Assembly (NCBI GenBank): GCA_009809945.1
Contig: WTPW01000660.1
Location: 228,225 to 292,224, forward strand
From: Gigaspora margarita
Taxonomy: Eukaryota; Glomeromycota; Glomeromycetes; Diversisporales; Gigasporaceae
DNA: 64,000 nucleotides
Direction of reading: 5' to 3'
Within the stretch, counting starts at the first letter, position 1. The number at the start of each line of letters is the position of its first letter. The translations under genes and the position numbers were made by a program. Shown here in pieces: positions 33,345 to 45,544 of the stretch. Below the pieces are notes generated by a model. That model had not been told where the DNA came from and ran no database searches. It saw only the letters and a list, made by a program, of their open reading frames with translations.

Positions 33345-34320
33345 AAATTTTACTATCAGTGTCTCCTAGAAATAAGTTTATAATAAAAATTTAAACAAAA
33401 AACATATGAATTTAATATAAACTTTGAGCTAAAGATCCTTTTTGGCTTAACTAATTACATTTTATGAGTATATAGAACAAGAAAAGGAGAAAATTGAACT
33501 TAAAACCAAGTCAAAATTTTTGTTAATTTTGCATAATTTCAAAATGTAACTTTGTAAAAAACAAATATTTACAAATTTTAAATTAGCAATTATATATAAA
33601 TTTATTCTCTAATCAACTTTATTTAGTAGAAAAAAATTGATTATCTTAACAAAAAAGTGAGTTAGCTATATGCTAAAGTTAAAAATTTTTGGTTTGTATC
33701 CTGCTTTGGGCTTCTAAATAAACTTGTTCAACAGATAATTCTACTTATATTAAGGTCAAAATGCATTTTTTTGAATCTTTTACAAATTAGAAAAAATTTT
33801 TTTCTAACTTTAATCTCATTTTTCACTTAATAAAAGATTTAAAAAAACGTGGGTTGACTTTAATATAGTAGAATTACCTACTGAACAAGTTTACTTAGAA
33901 GCCCAAAGCAGGTTATCTGACAAAAAAAGGGTTATATATTACAAACCAAAAATTTTTAACTTTAGCATATAGCTAATTTACTTTTTTGTCAAGATAACCT
34001 ATTTTTCTATTAAGTAAAGTTGTCAGAGTATAAATTTACATATAATTGCTAATTTAAAATTTGTAAATATTTGTTTTTTACAAAGTTATATTTTGAAATT
34101 GTGCAAAATCATCAAAATTTTGACTTGGTTTTTAAGTTCAATTATTTCTTCATTTTTGTTGTATATATCTATAAAATTTAATTTTAAGTTAATTAGTTAA
34201 GCTAAGAAGGATCTTTAGCTCAAAGTTTATAGTAAATCCATTTGTTTTTGTTTAAATTTTTGTTATAAGCTTATTTTAAATTTATTTCAAGGAGATATGT
34301 CCTATAACTGCTATGTTAAT
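33345..34320. repeat. large hairpin, arms about 430 bp
   Basis: 33,360-33,790 and 33,840-34,300 are inverted copies with a loop of about 50 bp. Matching text includes 'tttgagctaaagatcc', 'aaaatttttgacttggttt' and 'gcccaaagcagg'. It is a foldback element or an inverted duplication; no target duplication was found. Confidence 0.75.
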
Positions 34321-34654
34321 TGATAATGATCGATTAAGTAAACTTGTTTGGAAGATCATATACAAATATTTTAAAATTTTTATTAAAATTAAAGAAGTTT
34401 TTATCATTGTTAGTTAAATATATTTTTTTAAAAAAGTTTTAATTTTTTATTGAATAAAATCAAAAGGCAAATAATAAAATATATCCAATATTGATAAAAA
34501 AATTTTAGAGTAAGTGTATTTTGATCTTCTAAGTTTACTTAAACAACTATAATCAATTTACATAGTAAAATTTGAACTTTATTATATAGCAACTATTGTT
34601 GATTGTGGGGTAGCATATTTTAGCTCAAAGACATTTTTGAATTTTTTAATTTGT

Positions 34655-35145
34655 GATCTGCTTGGGAACCAGAGTAAACTGTAGGGATATGTTTACTATA
34701 TAATTTTTGCATTTTTTGGAATCTAGTATTTCTCTAAGAATAAATCACTTTTGTACTAAGTAAATCTTTCTTATGCATATAATAAAAGTTGTAGAGAAGA
34801 TAATTACAAGCATAATAGTAGTTGAAACATTAAAATCAGTCTAGCAGATCGTGAGATATGAGCATTTTTGTCTTTATAACTATTTGCTTACTTTTTTGTT
34901 TATATCATATAGTCATGAGAACAAATATACCTATATTTCATAATTCACTAGGCCAATTTTAATGTCTCAACTACCAATATGCTCGTATTTTTCTCTTTTG
35001 CAATATTTATTATATGTATAAAGGTATTTCATTAGTATTAAATCGATTTATTCTTAGATAAATACCAGATTTCTGAAAGACAAAATTCAATAGTGAAAAT
35101 CATATAATTTTTTACTGGTTCGCAGACGGATCTTGAATTAAATAT
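34655..35145. mobile_element. about 490-bp hairpin MITE, copy A
   Basis: Ends are inverted (TTTGTGATCTGC near 34,658; inverted counterpart near 35,135) and the halves pair across the middle. Homologous to 52,287-52,777. No coding content. Confidence 0.65.
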
Positions 35146-36046
35146 TATAAAAAATAAAATTTGATTGGTTACTAGTCTATTACTAGAGTAGAAGTGCAGT
35201 GTTGTACTAATTTTATAAGAATATAGACAGTTTAGGATAGGATATTTAGAACATGTTCACAATAATGTTTCAACATGATATTGTATACAGATAATGTTCT
35301 ACTAATTTATAACTTTGTTACTACTATGTCTGGGACCTGTCCACTGTGTAAGCCAATCAAATTGTGAAATTATATAGCCTTGGTTTGATAATTTACAAAG
35401 GATACAAAGAATTTTGTTGGCTAATGATTATGTTGATTAGCCAAATATCTGGAACAAAATAATTTTAGTCAGATATCTATTCTGAACTGTCTGCTATCTG
35501 TGTCTATGTCCCATAACAACACTAGGAGGAGTATGATCTATATAAACCTAATTAGATAATTTACTATACTTTTCTTATCTTAGAGTTCTTTATAGTTTGA
35601 ATCAATTAGTAAAATTTAGAGAATAATAGTATTTTGTATAATTTTATTAATAAAATTAGAAGTTTACTAGACTTCATACTCCTGTGTTGTGTTTGTATAT
35701 TGCATTCAAATAATCTACCAATTAAATTTAAAGATTAGGTATAATATGCAAATTTTTTTGTATAATAATAATTTCTAAAATTTGTATCACAAAATTTTGG
35801 TTACATATCCACTTTTTGAGCTCTAACAAAAAAAATTTCTTGCAAAATTATGTTAGAAGCTATTAATCTCTCTAACCTCTAACCCTAACCCAATCCTAAC
35901 CATAATCTTATATTAATTTAAGTTTTGTTATACAAAATTATTTTATCACAGATCTACAAATTATATTTATCTATATACTGCGATAAATTAGCTCATTGCA
36001 GGGTGCATTGTATAGAATTATCTATAAAATTATCAAAAATATTATA
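35146..36046. other. AT-rich DNA with a dispersed repeat (about 35,775-36,000)
   Basis: No gene. About 35,775-35,960 contains 'gagctctaacaaaaaaa', a CCCTAA-like patch and 'agatctacaaattata', matching the interior of the MITE at 9,013-9,234, with similar pieces near 47,575-47,700, 53,060-53,235 and 59,880-59,960. Confidence 0.5.
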
Positions 36047-36778
36047 TAGTCAACACTCTATACAATCACCTCTTCTACAATTACATTATAATACTATATC
36101 ACATTTTTATTAAAAACAATTTACTATTAAATATATAAAAAAATACTTCTATAAAAGCACAACCTCTTATAAGCACATTTTTTGAAAAAAGTACCATATT
36201 TTCCTGAAAATAAGCTACCTTTTTTGGGCAAAAAGTTACACAAAAAATCAGGGGTAGCTTATTTTTAAGTAAAATTAATTTTTGACTAATCGCAGAAAGT
36301 TGCTACATAGTAAAGTCTAAATTTTTACTATGTAAATCGATTAATATTGCTTAAGTAAACTTATTTGGAAGATCAAAATACACTTATACTAAAATTTTAG
36401 TCAATATTGGAGAAGTTTTATTATTTAACTTTTAATATTTATGTTCATTGATTATATTTTTTAAAAAATTTTATTTTTTTGCCAAAGGTAAAATTCAAAA
36501 GTCAAATAATAAAAAGTTCTCCAATCTTGACAAAATTTTCAAATTATGTGTATTTTGATCTTCTAAATAAGTTTACTTAAGCAACTTAATCAATTTATAT
36601 AGAAAAATTTGGACTTTACTATGTAGCAACTATTGTCAATTGTGGGGTAGCTTATTTCTAGGTTAAAGACATTTTGGAGTTTTGTGACCAAAAGAGGGTA
36701 GCTTATTTTCAAAGGTAGCTTATTTTGGAAAAAATATAGTACATATGTGACCAAATTGGTGATTATAAGGGTTGACTG
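36047..36778. mobile_element. TA-flanked MITE carrying a nested MITE
   Basis: Inverted ends: left TAGTCAACACTCTATACAATC, right CAGTCAACCCTTATAATCACC on the other strand, with TA at 36,045-36,046 and 36,779-36,780. CAGTCAAC-type ends and TA targets are typical of pogo/Tc1-like elements. Confidence 0.7.
36194..36739. mobile_element. inner TA-flanked MITE (AATAAGCTACC ends)
   Basis: Left end CCATATTTTCCTGAAAATAA then GCTACC; right end, on the other strand, CTATATTTTTTCCAAAATAA then GCTACC. TA flanks both sides (36,192-36,193; 36,740-36,741). Further inverted copies inside ('tagcttattt', 'tctccaat') make a long hairpin. Confidence 0.72.
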
Positions 36779-36976
36779 TATTACTTGAAATTTTACTAAT
36801 TAATTATAACTTTTAGCACTAAGTAAACCTGTACAGAATTAAAAAATATATCAAATTAGCATTTTTTTTTTACTTTGCTTAAAATCTGAAGAAAAGATAC
36901 TTAATTTTGAAAAATTTTATCAAAAATTCAAAATTAAGCATCTTTACTTTAAATTTTAAAAACAATAATATAAAAT

Positions 36977-39900
36977 GAATTTTGCTAACCATAACTGGCG
37001 GTGATATCACTGCTGAATCACATGATAAAAATTAACCAATAGCAAATTATTAGTTGTACGATATAAAAAATTAAAGTGCGGTGATATCACCGGTGTACCA
37101 CGTGATAAAAATTAACCAATAGCAAACTATTAGTTGTACAATATAAAAAATTAAAGTAAAATTATACTTCATTTACGTGTACTAATAAAAGCTTTTTCTT
37201 GCAATTTCTTTTTTTGCACATTTCCTTAGTCTAAACCTTGTCTAAAAATTTAATGTTATATAAATGTGGGCTGGCTATCTGCACCCAAAGTTTTTTTTCA
37301 TTTTCTGGTTGTTATATAACCTAATACAAATCTTACCTTTAAATTATTAAACAGACAACTAATATGCAAATCTAATAATGAAAGGATAGATTTTATCAAT
37401 TTATTAGATGCACATATTTGAATTTTAGACTCTATATGTACTGTACATTTTATATATTGCCCAGTATACAGTATTCATGATTAATAAACAACTTTAACGT
37501 TATATCAATAAAGCAATTTGAATCTTAATTAAAACATCATGCTAAATTATACTATCTACGGCTTTGAAAACATTTTTTTAGCTGCTTGTAATCCACTCTA
37601 ACTAATCATTAATACAAATTGTACTATTGCTATCTATTATAACTCTAAATATTCAAAATCTATACTATACGCGTATACATGCTTATTTGCTATAAAGAGA
37701 ATAGAACCAATTCATTCTTGGTATTTACATTTTCGAACATTGTGACCAGATTCACCACAAGCCTTGCATATATACTTACGCTTGATCGTATTATTATTTA
37801 CAATGAATGATTTAGCTTCTTCACCAAGAGCATTATCAGAATCTACATTACTGTCAATAGTGCTTCTAACCAAATATTGTTGCTGTGGAATTTCCTGTGC
37901 GTTTATACCCTCATGCACATTCAAATCAGTACTCTCCGGCAATGACTTTGGTGGGTGTCCACGTCACTTTTGAACCAATGGATTGACAGATGAATTTATA
38001 TTATCTTCATTGTTTGTATCACTACGTACACATGCATACAAATTGGGATCAGNTNGGTTTACTGCACTATTTCNGGAACTACCATTATATAATNTCTCTN
38101 ATGCTGACTTAATGCGACTATTTGGTGGGCGCCCACGTCATTTTTGAACCAAAGGATCTTGAATGTCTAAATTTTCTTTTTTGTTGTTTGTATCTTTAAC
38201 ACTATTTTTTTTCTGAGTAATAAAACTGTCTACTATGTTAATAAATTCGTCTTCACATTTTAAATCAAGTGCCAAATTAAGTGCTTTTTTAAGCTTTCCA
38301 AACCCGTGTGCATATCTAACTTCTCTTCGTATATGCTTTTTTGCTTCAGTTGCAAAAACATTCGATGGTCTGAGCTCATTAAATACACGCAAATCAGTAG
38401 TCATTTCTGTATTACTATCTCGTTGAAATTGTGTCGTTACATCCACAGTTTTTTGTAAATCCAGTTGAGCATCATCATCTTGAAATTCTTCTAAATACCA
38501 TCAATTTGCAATAAGGCCAATGTTAAATTTGACAGTTTTTGAATTTACCATAACTTGAAAAAAATGTGCACATATAAGTCCACGGTTAATTACTGATAGA
38601 CAAGTACACAAATGCCCCCCATCAACTAATAAAATAACGTAATGTCTATATTGTATTGCAATTCTGATGAGCTCCCAAATTTTTACAATATCAGATAGCT
38701 GTACATAATCTAAAAGAGAGTGTAAAGAGATTTGAGGTCTATCAAGTTGGTCCTCAAGGAAGCTAGAATCACAATCTAGCTGATCAGTATCTTCTCGTAT
38801 AAGATTAATAGATTCTTTAGAAATTAATTTTGCTCAAATACAATAAAGATCCATTAATCTGTTGTTTTTGAATAGATTGAATATGTGCTGGTAAGTATTT
38901 TTTCATTACCGCAAAAACTACATGAAATATGGGTTCAATGACTGAGGGCATTTGGTGAGTTGGAAGGCTCTGAAGATATTCATTGTGTCAGGCCCACTGA
39001 GATTCATTGTCTAGTAATTGTTGAATTTGATCATGTAAAGAACACAATGAAGAAGTACTACTAGTGCCTGTTTTAATTAACTGATTCATAACTTCAACTC
39101 TTTGTGTGCTTTGAATCCCCGCAGTAAAAAATCAGACTTGAAAGCACTTTGCCCATGATTTACAACACTTATTTAATGTATGGTTAAGATATTCACGGGA
39201 TTGAGGATATTGTTCGAGCAAGTGCGTCCAGTGATGGTAAAAGTCATTCTCACACAGGCTATTTCTGGCATATAAAAATTTTTTATAAAATGATTCAAAA
39301 TTTTGACCAAGTTTACTTCACAAATTTTTTCGCAAATTTTCTTGAATGTGGAATATGCAGAGAAAATGATGAGTCGTGGGCATTACTGAAGTTATTGCAT
39401 TAATTAATGCCAGATCTGCATCTGAAAATAACCAAATGGGCAGAATGTTATTAGTTGCTTGAAGAACACAACTAAGATACCATTCGTAGCTTTCAATTGT
39501 CTCATCTTCCAACAAACATTGCGCAACTAGTCTGCTCTTTGTATTATTATCCACGACAACTAACAAAGCTAGATACATGTCAAACCAGTTAGTTTTGCAT
39601 GTATTATCNGTTTGTACAANATCATTATAGCNTATAAGACATTGGNGCTGACTAGGTGACATCCAAAATAATCCAATAAGTCAGTTGTCAAATGGATCAA
39701 GTCTTGTATTAATTATCCAGTCAGGATCTTGATCTTTCAAAGCTAATAATTTATTAATCATATGCTGAGCATCGCCCTGACGCTTAGTAAATAGTGCTCT
39801 AAATTTTTGAACAGCATTATAGAGGTCTTTTTTGTAAATTAATTGGTTTGGAAAGCTTTCAACTAATAAAGGATATATCTGTTTCGAACACATATTTCCT

Positions 39901-41105
39901 TTAGTTGTGTAAAATTCAATATCCTTCATTATATCATCTGATAATTTGCGATATTTAGCATTAAACAAGGCCATATTAGGCACTATATTATGATTATGCT
40001 TATCAACAATGCTTGTAATAATTATTTCGGATGATAATTTTGCCATATTAAGATTTACATGCCATGGGCATTTAATTTTCTTAGATATACGTTGGTGTTG
40101 GTGGCTTGAATCAATCACTTTATTCAATACAGATTCACCAGAAAAACTGTATTCAAATGTTTGACGACATATAACTCCAGCTTTATTAACTTCAAACTGT
40201 TTACGACGTAAAGAAAATCCTAATGATTTTGCATAATTTTTCAGATTTGATTCAGCTTCTTTCCATGAAAAAAAAGAATCACCTTCTTTAATGGTAATTT
40301 CTTCTGTAGAAATAGTGGGAATGTTTTCAACAGCAGTATCTGGATAATCTTCGATATTTAATGGATAATCTTCCTCTAATGGATAATCTTCCTCAAAACT
40401 TTCTTGAGTGGCTGCAACATCATTTTCAATAGCGTCCATATTATCTTCCTCAGTACTTATATTATCACAAATGTTTTCTGGATGATTTTTCTCAATAAGC
40501 TCAAGATCATCCCAAACGGTATTTACATAATTTTCAACCCTTATTAAGTTGTCTTGAATATAAGATCGTTGGTCTTGTTCATTGTGCACAACAGAAGCTA
40601 TATCGTTTTGGGTATCTTATAAAAAAGGATTATATTATTTGACCCATTTATTGCTTTAGTTTTCTTCAATATGGCGTTTTTTTTTACAAACAGGCAGTAA
40701 ACATATAAATATACCTTCCATTGCTTCATTCGTTAAGTCTTGAATTTGGAGGTTTGTATAATATTGCATTTAGATATTTGTGTCATACTTTATTCTATTT
40801 ATGAGGCACTTCTTTAATGACAAGGGGATGAACAAAAATAAGGCGATCGTTTTTAATGAACAAGAAAATGAGTGAAAAGAAGCCAGATTATTGATTTAAT
40901 CACGTTTTTTGTTTTTTATTTTAGGCATGTACTAATTACATCATTTATCCGCCCCGCATAAATAATAGCATAAACAAATCATTTAATTAAACTTTGACGA
41001 TTAAGTACAAAATAATTTATTTACTTTGTGCTATAGTGATATTACTGCTGATTTATTTACATTGAGCTACGGTGATAGCACTGCCGGTTACCGGTAGTTA
41101 AATTC
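36977..41105 (-). mobile_element. FAR1/SWIM-type MULE, copy 1
   Basis: About 4.1 kb. Terminal inverted repeats: left GAATTTTGCTAACCATAACT, right GAATTTAACTACCGGTAACC on the other strand, both running into GGCGGTG-TATCACNG. No clean target duplication is seen. Near-identical to 60,180-64,000 in the opposite orientation. An 81-bp unit with palindrome GGTGATATCACC is tandemly duplicated inside the left end (36,996-37,158). Confidence 0.85.
37712..40769 (-). pseudogene. FAR1/MULE transposase with SWIM zinc finger, copy 1
   Basis: DDE transposase of the Mutator superfamily. ATG at 40,769; a 99-bp intron (40,714-40,616, GT-AG) joins exon 1 to an acidic N-terminus. Next come a FAR1 DNA-binding domain (GVICRQTFEYSF...KIKCPWHVNL...HNHNIVPN), the MULE core (DNTCKTNWFDMYLALLVVVD, then FSDADLALINA and HHFLCIFHI), 'GIQSTQRVEVMN', a SWIM finger (CTCLSVINRGLICAHFF, about 38,555-38,610), AT-hook-like motifs (RGRPP) and a CCHC knuckle (CKACGESGHNVRKC). 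About 985 codons. In-frame TGA codons at 39,683, 39,320, 39,134, 38,990, 38,503, 38,140 and 37,967 break it. Most stand where Arg is expected, fitting CGA to TGA. Ambiguous bases occur at about 38,050-38,100 and 39,609-39,646. Confidence 0.9.
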
Positions 41106-41552
41106 TATTTTCTTATTATATATTTATTTATTAAAATTATATTATTTATATTATTTATTATATAATAAATCAATATATTATAACTTATATATAAATTATA
41201 TATTATAAATTTCAAAATTTTAAAATATAGTTTCGAGGAGTTTTGGATTATAGTTTTGGAGTTTTGGATTTTGGGGTATTTAGAATTTTTTAAAAGTCTG
41301 AAACTTGTTTTGGATTATACTGAAACCAAAACTAGTTTTGGATAGGTTTCATTTCATTGCCCAATCTAGTCCATTAATATGCATATACACATAAAGGTTG
41401 ATTGTGCAATCTCACTATATAATTTATTAATTAATCTTAAAGATCATGAAGATTAGGAGGAACATTTAATGAAATTTGAGATTCAGTGCAATATGCTTCC
41501 ATTTGTTGGTTTACCAATGCTATATACCTGTTTTATGATCAAATTTATGATA
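41106..41552. other. AT-rich DNA, no gene seen
   Basis: Short 'ttttggatt' repeats around 41,225-41,350. Nothing else recognised. Confidence 0.5.
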
Positions 41553-41724
41553 CAGTCAGACCTCCCTAAATGCAAGTCATTGAGCTAAACTTTTGATGGC
41601 TTGCACTTAGAGAACTATAAGAAAAATTGCATTTATAGAGGTTAGAAATATATTTGGCCAAGAATTTAAGGTTGTATTTAGAGAGGTGTTGCATTTGGGG
41701 GTTGCATTTAGGGAGGTCTGACTG
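41553..41724 (+). mobile_element. 172-bp pogo-like MITE
   Basis: TA-flanked (41,551-41,552; 41,725-41,726). Ends CAGTCAGACCTCCCTAAATG on both strands. The interior repeats TTGCATTTAGGGAGG-like motifs five times. CAGT...ACTG ends with TA targets fit pogo/Tigger-like elements. Confidence 0.85.
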
Positions 41725-41870
41725 TATATTGAAAAATTTTCTTACTCCTATTATGCTTAGTAACAAGTGATTAAATGAATACAAGCATCTTCTATGATAT
41801 TGTACAAGTTAATTAATGGCATTGTTTAATCAAAATAAGAATTTATAACTAATAAATAGATTTAATACTA

Positions 41871-42042
41871 CAGTCAGCCTCCCTAAATGCAACCCCCTAA
41901 ATGCAATACCTCTCTAAATGCAACCTTAAATTCTTGCCCAAATATATTTCTAACCTCTATAAATGCAATATTTCTTATTGTTCTTTAAATGCAAGCCGTT
42001 AAAAGTTTGGCCCAATAACTTGCATTTAGGGAGATCTGACTG
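41871..42042 (-). mobile_element. 172-bp pogo-like MITE, inverted second copy
   Basis: Same length and family as 41,553-41,724, in the opposite orientation 146 bp away, with TA at 41,869-41,870 and 42,043-42,044. Ends CAGTCAGCCTCCCTAAATGC and, on the other strand, CAGTCAGATCTCCCTAAATG. Confidence 0.85.
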
Positions 42043-42252
42043 TATCTTATTTATTATTTTTTCATAAGGAGATATTGATAATGAAGAAATCAGGTTTTGA
42101 GTTAGAGAACAGAATTACAACATAAGACAAATTTTATTCACATCTTTGATTGAATTAGCACCAGAAGAAATGATTATTCAATTTTGGTATATTAATAATA
42201 CTAGAACTATAGGGCATAGACATTATATAATAATCCTTAAAGATAGTACACG

Positions 42253-42718
42253 TAGTGATTGTACTCGGCTAAAAAAATGTTACTCAGTTAACTGGTGAGT
42301 AAATCCACAGGTTACTCAGGTAATCAATAAATATACCTGGGTATAAAATCTTGATCATTTTACCTGAGTAAGCTGCCATGTGATTGGTTACATGAATTAT
42401 TGTAGCCAATCAAATTTTACATTTGTTTTATTATATAATCTGCTCAGCAATGTATAACAAGTATTTTAAGTTATGGTATATAAAAGCCTTGTGTTAATGA
42501 CACCCATTAGTTACAATTCATTATTAATATTTGATTACCCAGGCATTATTTAGATCTTTCTACTTGGGTATTAGCCAGGTATATCTACTCGGGTATTACT
42601 TGGGTGAATCTACCTGGATATTACTCGGGTGAATCTGCCTGGGTAACTCTAGTCATTACCTGGTTAACCAGTTAACCGTGGGTAACTCAGGTAATACCTG
42701 ACTCGAGTACAATCTCTA
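42253..42718. mobile_element. hAT-like MITE (ACTCGG/ACCTGGGTA repeats)
   Basis: Ends TAGTGATTGTACTCG and TAGAGATTGTACTCG (inverted), flanked by imperfect 8-mers AGTACACG and GGTACACA. The subterminal regions repeat 'taacccaggt/acctgggta' and 'gttaactggt' in both orientations. Confidence 0.55.
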
Positions 42719-43018
42719 GGTACACATTTATGTACATGCCTTCTTTTAATAAATAAAGGTTTAATTTGCTATCATTTTTTTTGAATTGGTACATATTTAG
42801 CATTGGCAACATTTCATATAAATCTTATTCCAAGTCAAATTATTCAGAACCTAATATTATACTAAACAATCTTCTTTAAATACTGGCAATTCCTATTTTT
42901 GTGCTTGTTCAAAATCAACATAAGAATCTAGAGTTAATTCAGGTTTAACATTTAATCAGCCTACTACAATTCAATCCAATATTTATGATTTTAACTCTAG
43001 ATCAAAAAGCTAGCCAAA
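42719..43018. other. AT-rich DNA, no gene seen
   Basis: No recognised feature. It precedes a possible coding relic. Confidence 0.4.
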
Positions 43019-43372
43019 ATGGATTATGTCAAATTATTTGGATTTATTAAGAAAGTAGTCAATATTGTAATTAAACCTAATGTATCTAAAGAATTATTGG
43101 ATGTTTTAAAAAATTTTATTTATAAAATACAAAACAGATTAGATAACGAGCAACAAGATGAAAATAATATTGATATTATTGATATTTCTATTACAAAACA
43201 TAAAAGTGTCCTCCAAAAGACTTGAATCACAGTTGAGCCTCAGAAAAAGCATCCATTGTGAATAATACACAACTTAATGTAGATAATAACAATCTTAATG
43301 AAAATAAAATATGTTGTAAATGCAGTAAATGCAATCAAATAGATTATTATGCTAAAACTTGTTAAGAAAATG
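43019..43372 (+). pseudogene. relic of a zinc-knuckle protein (transposase 3' end?)
   Basis: An ATG-started frame (68 codons, 43,019-43,225) shifts into a second reading ending in CCKCSKCNQIDYYAKTC, a damaged CCHC knuckle (His replaced by Tyr), then TAA. The layout (acidic stretch, 'KHKSVLQK', knuckle, stop) resembles the C-terminal end of the FAR1/MULE transposases here. No core domain is left. Confidence 0.35.
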
Positions 43373-43969
43373 AATAGTTTAAATATGTGATTATAATCAA
43401 TTAATATATTGCATTGTTGAGCTTGGCTAACTGCTAAATATTTATACTATAACTTCATTAATAACTATTGCTTGTATTGTAAATTTGTTTTACTAATAAT
43501 TTATAAATTTTTTATAAGTAATTCCTTTTAATAGTTAGGGTTAGTATGAGCACTAATATTGATCTTTTTTATGTTAGGGTTGGTATAGGTTATAGATATA
43601 CTTATTTGTCACCAAATTTTTTCTATATTGTCTTATGTTAGATTAGAGTTAGGGTGAGACCTATAGTAGGATTAGGGTTTAAAGAGTTATATAGTAAATT
43701 ACTCAAAAAAAAACTTTTTATTAATGCACAGAAGATTGTTTAGTATGCAATTTTTTAAAAATAAGCGATTTTGTCAAATAAGCATTGTTTTAAATTTTTA
43801 GTTTGTGTAATATTACACATGATTTGAAATAACGATCTAGAGGTAGTTTTATTACCTGATATTCTGACATATGTCATCTCTATTATGTATACAGATCTTT
43901 TAATATTACACATACCACATATATACCCTATGTACAAACACCCTATGTACAAATACTGTAGTAATTGTC
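43373..43969. other. AT-rich DNA with degenerate TTAGGG-like patches
   Basis: About 43,530-43,690 contains 'gttagggttagtatg', 'gttagggttggta', 'gattagagttagggtg' and 'ggattagggttt'. No gene. Confidence 0.5.
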
Positions 43970-45010
43970 TAAAAAAAATTATTGTGATTCTATTATTACA
44001 AAACTTACTCACTATTTTGGTGATACACTATAAATAGTTAAGACTATATTAGTTTTATTAAATAATTATAATTTATTTCAAGAGCTGCTATAAAAAAATT
44101 CTGTTATAGAACTTACTTACTTTTAGTGATATATAGTATGTGGTTAAGTTAATATACATTAGAATTATTGTGATTTCTTTTATGAGTCACTATAAAAAAT
44201 TGTTACAGAATTTACTCTTTTTTTTGGTAATATTCAGTATGTGATTAAAGATGGCAAAAGAATTATAGATATTTCTATTATGGGTTACTGTAAAAAAATT
44301 TTGCTACAGATTTCTGGTGATACATAGTATAAGGTTGAGTTTGTTTTATCAAAATTATTATAATTTTTGCTATAAAAAATTGTTATAGAACTTACTTACT
44401 ATTCTGATAATTTATATAGTGTATAGTTAATTGTCCAAAGTGTAGCAGTGGACTTTATATGTTTATATAAAGTGATACAAATATAACATTGTTGATGCCT
44501 CAACAATAGTAATATCAAAAATGTAACTTCTTTATTTGGTGCTACCTACATGCATATATTAGTTGCATTTTTAATATATCATATTGTTTTGATTTGTTGC
44601 ATTAAAAAATAAAATTTGATCCTAGTTGTTATTATACTTCGGACATACAATACTGCGCATTAGCCTAGTATTTAGCATTGGAATTATTGTGGTTTGAGTT
44701 GCTATACAAATGTTTGCTATAGAACTTGCTATTCTGATAGCACATAGGTTGTATTAGAACTATATAGTTTCTATTATGATGTACAGTGCTTTAAAAACCT
44801 TGTTATATAACTTACTAGCTATTTTAGCAATACACAGTATTAACAAAGATTGAATCAGTTTATTAAAATTATTGTAATTTTTATTATAAGTACTTTAAAA
44901 AATTCTGTTATAGAACTTACTTACTATCTTTGTAACACAGTTATAATTGAGTTAATTTGTAATAGAATTACTACAATTTCTATTGCAAATTACTATAAAA
45001 AATTCTAGCA
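43970..45010. repeat. decayed tandem array, unit about 110-125 bp
   Basis: About eight units repeat 'gaattattgtgatttctatt', 'ctataaaaaattctgttata', 'gaacttacttactattttgg' and 'tgatacatagtat'. A block at about 44,437-44,645 with TGTCC(A/G)AAGT(G/A)TA ends on both strands may be a MITE inserted in the array. Confidence 0.6.
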
Positions 45011-45535
45011 AATATTATATTATCAAACAAACTAAATTAATTTATATTATTACCAATTTACATAGTATTATAGTAATAAATACAAAAGAAATTGTAATAA
45101 ATCAATGATATCTTGTGTTCCTATAATCAGAATCAGATAGAATTTATACCATTTGTTCTTCTAATTGAAAGGAATTAAATAATATAAAATTTATTTAAAT
45201 CTAATTATAGAAATACAAGTTATTTTTAATTCATTATAATATCTCCATGGTTAAATTTTTTATTTTTTATAAAATAATCAAATTAAAATATTTTGTTGTC
45301 CAGTAATCAGAACTGAATGATTTTGGTATCATTCAACTCAGCTTGATGAAGTGAATCAGATGATATCAAAATTATTCAACTTTGATTACATTATTATGTA
45401 ATATAATAAAAAATATTAATCTCACAATAATATACCTTTTCTCTTATATATAATTACTATTAACTTGAAGTTTAATGTTTCTTTCTCTAAATATTAATTT
45501 AAAATTAAATTTTACAAATAAATAAGTGATAATGC
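45011..45535. other. AT-rich DNA, no gene seen
   Basis: Nothing recognised apart from short inverted text around 45,300-45,380 ('aatgattttggtatcatt' and 'gatgatatcaaaattatt'). Confidence 0.4.
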
Positions 45536-45544
45536 CTATTTTGG

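Noticed and set aside
38235-38426. Antisense frames within the MULE transposase (and equivalents at 62,858 and 63,311)
   Set aside because: They are opposite-strand shadows of the recognised transposase text.
36977-41105. A clean 9-bp target duplication for MULE copy 1
   Set aside because: The sequences just outside the proposed ends do not match each other. Either the ends are mis-set by a few bases or the flanks have been rearranged.
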